51,296 nt of DNA, taken from a virus. The stretch is from positions 1-51,296 of IMG/VR virus record IMGVR_UViG_3300044675_001281; one strand, 5' to 3'. Both the position numbers and the translations under genes were made by a program. Of this stretch, positions 46,498 to 51,296 are shown piece by piece; within the stretch, counting starts at the first letter, position 1, and the number at the start of each line of letters is the position of its first letter. Under the pieces are notes generated by a model. The model was given only the letters and a program-made list of their open reading frames with translations, was not told where the DNA came from and made no database searches.

Positions 46498-46980
46498 ATG
46501 ACTACAACTGCAAATGCGGCTTACCCGCTTGAGACGTTTGGCCCTTACGGCGCGCTTCCGAACGGCGAAGGTGGCTACCAGGTAGGTGACGGCAATCTGT
46601 CCGGCACCAATTTCATCAACACGCCAACCCCTGCGGCTATCCCCGCGGGCGCGGCTACGCTTACGGCTGCACAGGTCGTTGGTGGATTGATTCTTGGCAG
46701 CCCAGGCGCTTCAGCGGCAGCTTATACGCTTCCGACTGTTGCTAATCTTGAAGCCGAACTTATAGCGGTCGTTAAAGTTGGCGCAACCTTCGACTTCTCG
46801 ATCATCAACGTCGATGGTTCCAGCTCTGGCGTTATCACTGTGACGACAAACACGGGTTGGTCAATCGGCACTTCTGGCAGTCAGGGTCTGATGACCATTG
46901 CGGCTGTTGCTGGAACGACACAGCGCTATCGCGCTCGTAAGACCAGTGCTACCACTTGGGCGCTTTACCGCATCTCGTAA
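46498..46980 (+). CDS. Probable head decoration or minor structural protein (second copy)
   Basis: Identical to 8818-9300. Confidence 0.65.
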   Translation: MTTTANAAYPLETFGPYGALPNGEGGYQVGDGNLSGTNFINTPTPAAIPAGAATLTAAQVVGGLILGSPGASAAAYTLPTVANLEAELIAVVKVGATFDFSIINVDGSSSGVITVTTNTGWSIGTSGSQGLMTIAAVAGTTQRYRARKTSATTWALYRIS

Positions 46981-46995
46981 TAAAGGATAAAGGCA

Positions 46996-47343
46996 ATGCC
47001 AAACACAAAACCTGTAGGTGTTGCCTTTTCTGATCCCGAACTCGTAAGTGGCACAACCATTACGGGCGCGACGATCAGCGGAGGCACTATCTCGGCTCCT
47101 ACGATTACCGGCGCGACTCTGACGACAGCTACTGTCTCAGGCACGTTTACCTCGACGGCTACTACCGGCCCTGTTGTTGCTAACGCAACGGCTGGTCTGT
47201 ATTTCCTGACTACTGCTATTACGGCTGGAACGACCACCACGACTGCCCCTGCGGGATCGTTGGCAACAACGACTAACGCTACGGGCGCTGGTAAACTGTT
47301 CACGTCAGTTGCGGGTAAATGGGAATTTCCAGTTCTCACCTAA
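46996..47343 (+). CDS. Small beta-helix-like structural protein (second copy)
   Basis: Identical to 9316-9663. Confidence 0.6.
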   Translation: MPNTKPVGVAFSDPELVSGTTITGATISGGTISAPTITGATLTTATVSGTFTSTATTGPVVANATAGLYFLTTAITAGTTTTTAPAGSLATTTNATGAGKLFTSVAGKWEFPVLT

Positions 47344-47351
47344 TTAAAATC

Positions 47352-47369
47352 GGCGGGCTACGGCCCGCC
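47352..47369 (+). terminator. GC-rich hairpin (second copy)
   Basis: Same 7-bp stem and TACG loop as 9672-9689. Confidence 0.5.
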
Positions 47370-47388
47370 AATTAATAGAAAGCTACAT

Positions 47389-47592
47389 ATGGCTGTTATT
47401 TATTTGAAACACCCCGAACATGGGGTTAAAGTGGCGTGTCTCGACCTAGAGGCCGAAGCCGATATTGAGAACGGCTGGGAGAGGTTCGACCCAAATGACG
47501 ACATATTCGTGTTACGATCAGATCGTGGGAGCGTTGAGGCTCCTCGGAGTGTTAGCCGAAGGCGAAACGCCCTCGTCAGAGACAGCGAATGA
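47389..47592 (+). CDS. Small conserved phage protein (second copy)
   Basis: Identical to 9709-9912, with the same 98-bp overlap with the gp4-like gene. Confidence 0.6.
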   Translation: MAVIYLKHPEHGVKVACLDLEAEADIENGWERFDPNDDIFVLRSDRGSVEAPRSVSRRRNALVRDSE

Positions 47593-48211
47593 CGCGCTAT
47601 TTGCTCTGAATCAAATGATCGACAGTTGGAATACCGAACGACTGTCGGTGTTCTCAACTCAGGATCAGACCTTTCTTTGGCCCGCAGGCGAGAAAAACCG
47701 CACGCTAGGCCCGACCGGCGACTTCGTGGGCGAGCGCCCTGTATTGCTGGACGACTCTACCTACTTCCGCGACCCGCAGACCAACGTGTCTTACGGCATT
47801 AAATTTATCAATCAGCAACAATATAACGGCATTGCGGTTAAGACCGTAACGTCTACTTACCCACAGGTCATATTCACCAATATGACCTACCCGAACATTG
47901 ATATGGTCATCTATCCAGTCCCTTTAAGACTGTTAGAATGGCATTTCATTTCAGTAGAAAAGCTGTCGCAGCCTGCTAATCTAGCAACGGCGATCCTTTT
48001 CCCGCCAGGGTATCTACGGGCGTTCCGTTACAATCTGGCTTGCGAGCTGGCCCCTGAGTTTGGCGTTGAGCCATCGCCTACGGTCAGCCGGATCGCTATG
48101 TATAGCAAGCGCAATCTGAAGCGCATCAATAACCCTGACGACATCATGGCGCTGCCTTACAGCATTGTCGGCACACGTCAGCGCTATAACATCTATGCGG
48201 GCAACTACTGA
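47495..48211 (+). CDS. Tail accessory factor, P22 gp4-like (second copy)
   Basis: Identical to 9815-10531. Confidence 0.85.
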   Translation: MTTYSCYDQIVGALRLLGVLAEGETPSSETANDALFALNQMIDSWNTERLSVFSTQDQTFLWPAGEKNRTLGPTGDFVGERPVLLDDSTYFRDPQTNVSYGIKFINQQQYNGIAVKTVTSTYPQVIFTNMTYPNIDMVIYPVPLRLLEWHFISVEKLSQPANLATAILFPPGYLRAFRYNLACELAPEFGVEPSPTVSRIAMYSKRNLKRINNPDDIMALPYSIVGTRQRYNIYAGNY

Positions 48212-49992
48212 TGGTCGCAACGCCTATTCTTGGCTCTAGTTATGTCACCCGCAGTCCAAATGCGGCTGACAACCGTATGGTTAATCTATTCCCTGAAGTT
48301 GTGCCTGAAGGCGGTAAGCAGCCTGCGTGGCTACAACGCGCGCCAGGGCTGCGCTTTCTTCAGACGTTAGGCGCAGGGCCAGTCCGTGGGCTTTGGACGT
48401 TTACAAGCGACACAATAGACCCGGCTCCTGGCGAGTCAGCGACAACGGCGTATGGCTATGCGGTATCCGCAACGACGCTTTATCGGATTGATTCTGACTG
48501 GAACTATACCGCGATAGGAACAATTTCCGGCTCTAGCCAAGTCAATATGACCGACAACGGGCGGCAGATGTTTATCGCTGCCGGAACGAACGGATATATT
48601 TACAATAGCACGTATAAAGAACTTGCATTTAACACGACCAACACAAGCACGACTGTATCGGGCGGCGACACGACGTATCTTTACCCTGGTCAGCCTGTGT
48701 CAGGGACGGGCATACCTACAGGCGCGACGGTTGCGAGCGTTACAAACGGAACTGATTTTGTTTTATCAGCCGCTGCGACTGCCACCAATACAGGCGTCAC
48801 TCTGACATTTAGCCCTTTTCTAACGCAGCTTTCGGCTCCTTTTGCAGGCGCTGTCGGATGCGGCTTTTTGGATGGTTGGTTTGTCTATAACCAACCAGAC
48901 AGTCAGATTTTCTGGGTTTTGGATTCAACAAGCACGACTGTCGATCCGCTTTACTTCGCCAGCGCTGAAGGTTCGCCAGACAATCTTGTCACGCTTATCG
49001 TAGACCATCGCGAAGTCTGGCTATTTGGCACAAACTCAGTCGAAGTCTGGTATGACGCCGGTTTGCCCGATTTTCCGTTAGCGCGTATCCAAGGCGCATT
49101 TAACGAAATAGGTTGTCTTGCGGCTTATTCAGTCGCCAAGCTCGACAACGGTCTGTTCTGGCTGGGCGCTGACGCGCGCGGTAACGGTATCGTCTACCGC
49201 TCTAAAGGTTATTCCGGCGAGCGCGTTTCGACTCATGCGGTCGAATGGCAAATCCAACAATATTCAACGCTGTCTGACGCTGTGGGCTACACCTATCAAC
49301 AGGACGGCCATAGCTTCTATGTTCTTAACTTTCCTAACGCTAACACGACATGGGTTTATGACGTAGCGACAGGCGCTTGGCATGAGCGCGCTGGCTGGGA
49401 AAATAATGACTTTACCCGCACACGCGGGAATTGTCAGATGAACTTCAACAATGAGATCGTCATCGGCGACTACCGCACAGGCGAAATCTTTGCATATGAC
49501 CCAACAATCTATTCAGAAGCAGGCACGACGCAAAAATGGCTACGCTCATGGCGTGCTCTGCCTACTGGCCAGAACGACCTAAATCGTTCGACGCAGCATA
49601 GTCTTCAGCTCGACTGTCAGGCAGGCGTCGGTCTTCCAGGCTACAGTCAGGAGGAAGTCAATGCTATTATTTATATTTATGACCGCAATGATGATTTCAT
49701 TCTTGACCGCTTTGGGTCTGCATTAAAGATCCGCGACTACGCTCAATACTCAGTTACGATTGGTGCAGATCCACAGGTCATGCTGCGCTGGTCTGACGAT
49801 GGCGGTCACACATGGTCAAATGAGCATTGGAAATCTATGGGTAAGATCGGTCAGACAGGCTACCGCACGATTTGGCGGCGTCTTGGCATGACACTCAAAC
49901 TTCGCGATAGGGTCTACGAGATATCGGGCACTGACCCTGTTCAGATCGCCATCATGGGCGCTGAACTGCATGTGAGCCCGACCAATGCCTAA
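48211..49992 (+). CDS. Packaged-DNA stabilisation protein, P22 gp10-like (second copy)
   Basis: Identical to 10531-12312, including the inserted Thr/Gly-rich module. Confidence 0.85.
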   Translation: MVATPILGSSYVTRSPNAADNRMVNLFPEVVPEGGKQPAWLQRAPGLRFLQTLGAGPVRGLWTFTSDTIDPAPGESATTAYGYAVSATTLYRIDSDWNYTAIGTISGSSQVNMTDNGRQMFIAAGTNGYIYNSTYKELAFNTTNTSTTVSGGDTTYLYPGQPVSGTGIPTGATVASVTNGTDFVLSAAATATNTGVTLTFSPFLTQLSAPFAGAVGCGFLDGWFVYNQPDSQIFWVLDSTSTTVDPLYFASAEGSPDNLVTLIVDHREVWLFGTNSVEVWYDAGLPDFPLARIQGAFNEIGCLAAYSVAKLDNGLFWLGADARGNGIVYRSKGYSGERVSTHAVEWQIQQYSTLSDAVGYTYQQDGHSFYVLNFPNANTTWVYDVATGAWHERAGWENNDFTRTRGNCQMNFNNEIVIGDYRTGEIFAYDPTIYSEAGTTQKWLRSWRALPTGQNDLNRSTQHSLQLDCQAGVGLPGYSQEEVNAIIYIYDRNDDFILDRFGSALKIRDYAQYSVTIGADPQVMLRWSDDGGHTWSNEHWKSMGKIGQTGYRTIWRRLGMTLKLRDRVYEISGTDPVQIAIMGAELHVSPTNA

Positions 49993-50593
49993 TCTAGTTG
50001 ATAACAACACTCAGATCCCCGCCGCTCGCGTCAAAATGAACGATGATGCTACGGGATTCGTTAACCGCCCATGGTATCGTTGGTTTTTTAATACCTACCA
50101 AGCTCTTGAAGCTGGACGGCGGTATGGGTCGTTTTATAGCACAACGACTTTTACGCCTGCCGCAATTAACACGGCGTATGCAATAACTTTTAATAATACG
50201 TTTACACGCGCTGACGGTTCAGATGTAACATACGGTGTCTATGTTGGCACACCAACGTCGCGTATTTATGTAGACAATACAGCTACTTATAATTTTCAGT
50301 TTTCGGCGCAGCTACAAAATATATCTGGGTCGGGGCATAGTGTTTTTATATGGCCACGCATTAACGGCATAAATGTTGATGATTCTGCTACGCAAGTAAC
50401 TTTAGGCGGCGGGTCTAACGCGGCGGCTGTTGCGGCGTGGAATTTCGTGCTAAACCTTCAGACCGGTGATTATTTTGAACTTATATATTCGGTAGATAGC
50501 ACAAACGTCAGAATACCTTATGTGGCTGCGTCTAGCCCCGTTCCCGCTATTCCTTCGGTCATCCTGACCGTTACAAGTTGTGTAGGTGTCTAA
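49985..50593 (+). CDS. Tail tip protein, possibly a needle equivalent (second copy)
   Basis: Identical to 12305-12913. Confidence 0.6.
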   Translation: MPNLVDNNTQIPAARVKMNDDATGFVNRPWYRWFFNTYQALEAGRRYGSFYSTTTFTPAAINTAYAITFNNTFTRADGSDVTYGVYVGTPTSRIYVDNTATYNFQFSAQLQNISGSGHSVFIWPRINGINVDDSATQVTLGGGSNAAAVAAWNFVLNLQTGDYFELIYSVDSTNVRIPYVAASSPVPAIPSVILTVTSCVGV

Positions 50594-51296
50594 ATGGCTG
50601 TTGTATCGCCCACCGCTAAAGCTCAGTTTATTGACGCCGCAGGCATACCGCTGGCAGGCGGTTTTCTCTATACTTATGAAGCTGGCACGACCACGCCGCA
50701 GGCGACCTACACGGACTCAACCGCAGCGACGGCGAACAGCAATCCTATTGTGTTGGATTCGCGTGGCGAAGCTAATATCTGGTTATCGTCAGCTAACTAT
50801 AAATTTAAACTGACAAACTCCGAAGGCACTGAGATTTGGACGGTCGATAATATTGCCGCGCCATCTACGGCGTTGTCGCCGGTCTTTTCCAGTAACGTCA
50901 CCATTTCTGCCAATACTTCTGGCCCAGCGCTTCTTGTCACGCAAACGGGCGCAGGCGCGGCTATTAGAGTGCAAGACTCCGCGGATCCTGACTCATCGCC
51001 ATTTGTTGTTGACACGACAGGTCAGGTAGGTATTGGCACCGCAACACCCGCAAACGCTATTGACGTAGCTGGCGGCGCTATTCAGATCTCGACATCTGGC
51101 GGCGTATCCCGCACAGTTATGTCGGCGGATTCAACGGATTCTATATTCGATGTAAGTGACGACCGTAACTTTACGGTTAAGACTAACGCCGGAACGCGGC
51201 TTACTATTAACTCTAGCGGATCTACCTTTACTGGATCTGTTACGGCGACTAGCTTTACCGGCGCATGGGCGAATATACCGTCCGGCACGGCGATGT
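50594..51296 (+). CDS. Tail fibre with collar-type tip, 3' end cut by window edge (second copy)
   Basis: The first 234 residues of the protein at 12914-14074; the reading frame is open to the last base. The collar domain and His pairs lie beyond the window end in this copy. Confidence 0.8.
   Translation, partial: MAVVSPTAKAQFIDAAGIPLAGGFLYTYEAGTTTPQATYTDSTAATANSNPIVLDSRGEANIWLSSANYKFKLTNSEGTEIWTVDNIAAPSTALSPVFSSNVTISANTSGPALLVTQTGAGAAIRVQDSADPDSSPFVVDTTGQVGIGTATPANAIDVAGGAIQISTSGGVSRTVMSADSTDSIFDVSDDRNFTVKTNAGTRLTINSSGSTFTGSVTATSFTGAWANIPSGTAM

Larger units (their letters stand above)
43835..51296. repeat. Second copy of the 7,462-bp identical block
   Basis: Same sequence as 6155-13616; cut by the window end. 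The genes in it are listed again below with short notes. Confidence 0.9.

Noticed and set aside
1-51296. Real tandem duplication of the head-tail region within one genome
   Set aside because: The repeated block is perfectly identical and open-ended at the window edge while the segment before it differs strongly; overlap of a circular genome with two strain versions explains both.
1-51296. Lysogeny genes, tRNA genes, CRISPR arrays, insertion sequences, reverse transcriptase
   Set aside because: I looked for integrase, excisionase, transposase, reverse transcriptase (as for diversity-generating elements), tRNA-like cloverleafs and regularly spaced repeats and saw none. The Cro-like protein alone does not show lysogeny.

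Overview
The window is a tailed double-stranded DNA phage with a short-tailed (podovirus) virion plan like P22. The evidence is a recognisable series of terminase, portal, scaffold, coat, tail accessory factor (gp4-like), DNA-stabilisation protein (gp10-like), tail fibre and three ejection-type proteins. It carries its own family A DNA polymerase and primase-helicase but no RNA polymerase, integrase or tRNA gene that I can see. A spanin pair with an outer-membrane lipoprotein means the host is Gram-negative; I cannot name it.

The window is longer than one genome. Bases 6155-13616 recur at 43835-51296 with the same line-by-line sequence (offset 37,680), and bases 1-126 recur at 38054-38179. 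The simplest reading is a circular or circularly permuted genome of about 37.7-38.1 kb read about 1.3 times. The stretch between the repeats (127-6154 versus 38180-43834) exists in two different versions, haplotype A and haplotype B. They share a portal and a small helical protein, then carry different tail-fibre modules, and they fuse back together inside one conserved fibre C-terminal domain.

Layout by function: a control region without genes (34.07-34.62 kb) separates two divergent blocks. Rightward from it run terS, terL, four small genes including an HNH nuclease, the portal, the tail-fibre module, scaffold and coat, decoration-like proteins, gp4-like and gp10-like tail proteins, a needle-like protein, a collar-type fibre, ejection proteins and the lysis cassette (continuing, because of circularity, from 44-51 kb to 6-20.7 kb). 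Leftward from it runs an operon of about ten very small genes (34.07-31.68 kb), mostly unrecognised, ending in a helix-turn-helix protein and a stand-alone DnaA domain IV-like protein.

The replication block lies at 20.6-30.8 kb. A leftward group (VRR-NUC nuclease, SNF2-type helicase, a small protein, a MazG/DUF6378-like protein) and a rightward group (DUF2800 PD-(D/E)XK nuclease, a probable ssDNA-binding protein, small regulators, polymerase, primase-helicase) diverge from a 64-bp promoter region at 22.76-22.82 kb. One 10-bp element (TGTAAYAAAT core) recurs there and four times near the leftward operon, suggesting common control of early genes.

Many small genes overlap their neighbours by ATGA, TAATG or GTGA junctions, as is usual for translationally coupled phage operons. 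Several genes shorter than 60 codons are annotated here from their start, ribosome-binding site and conserved look.
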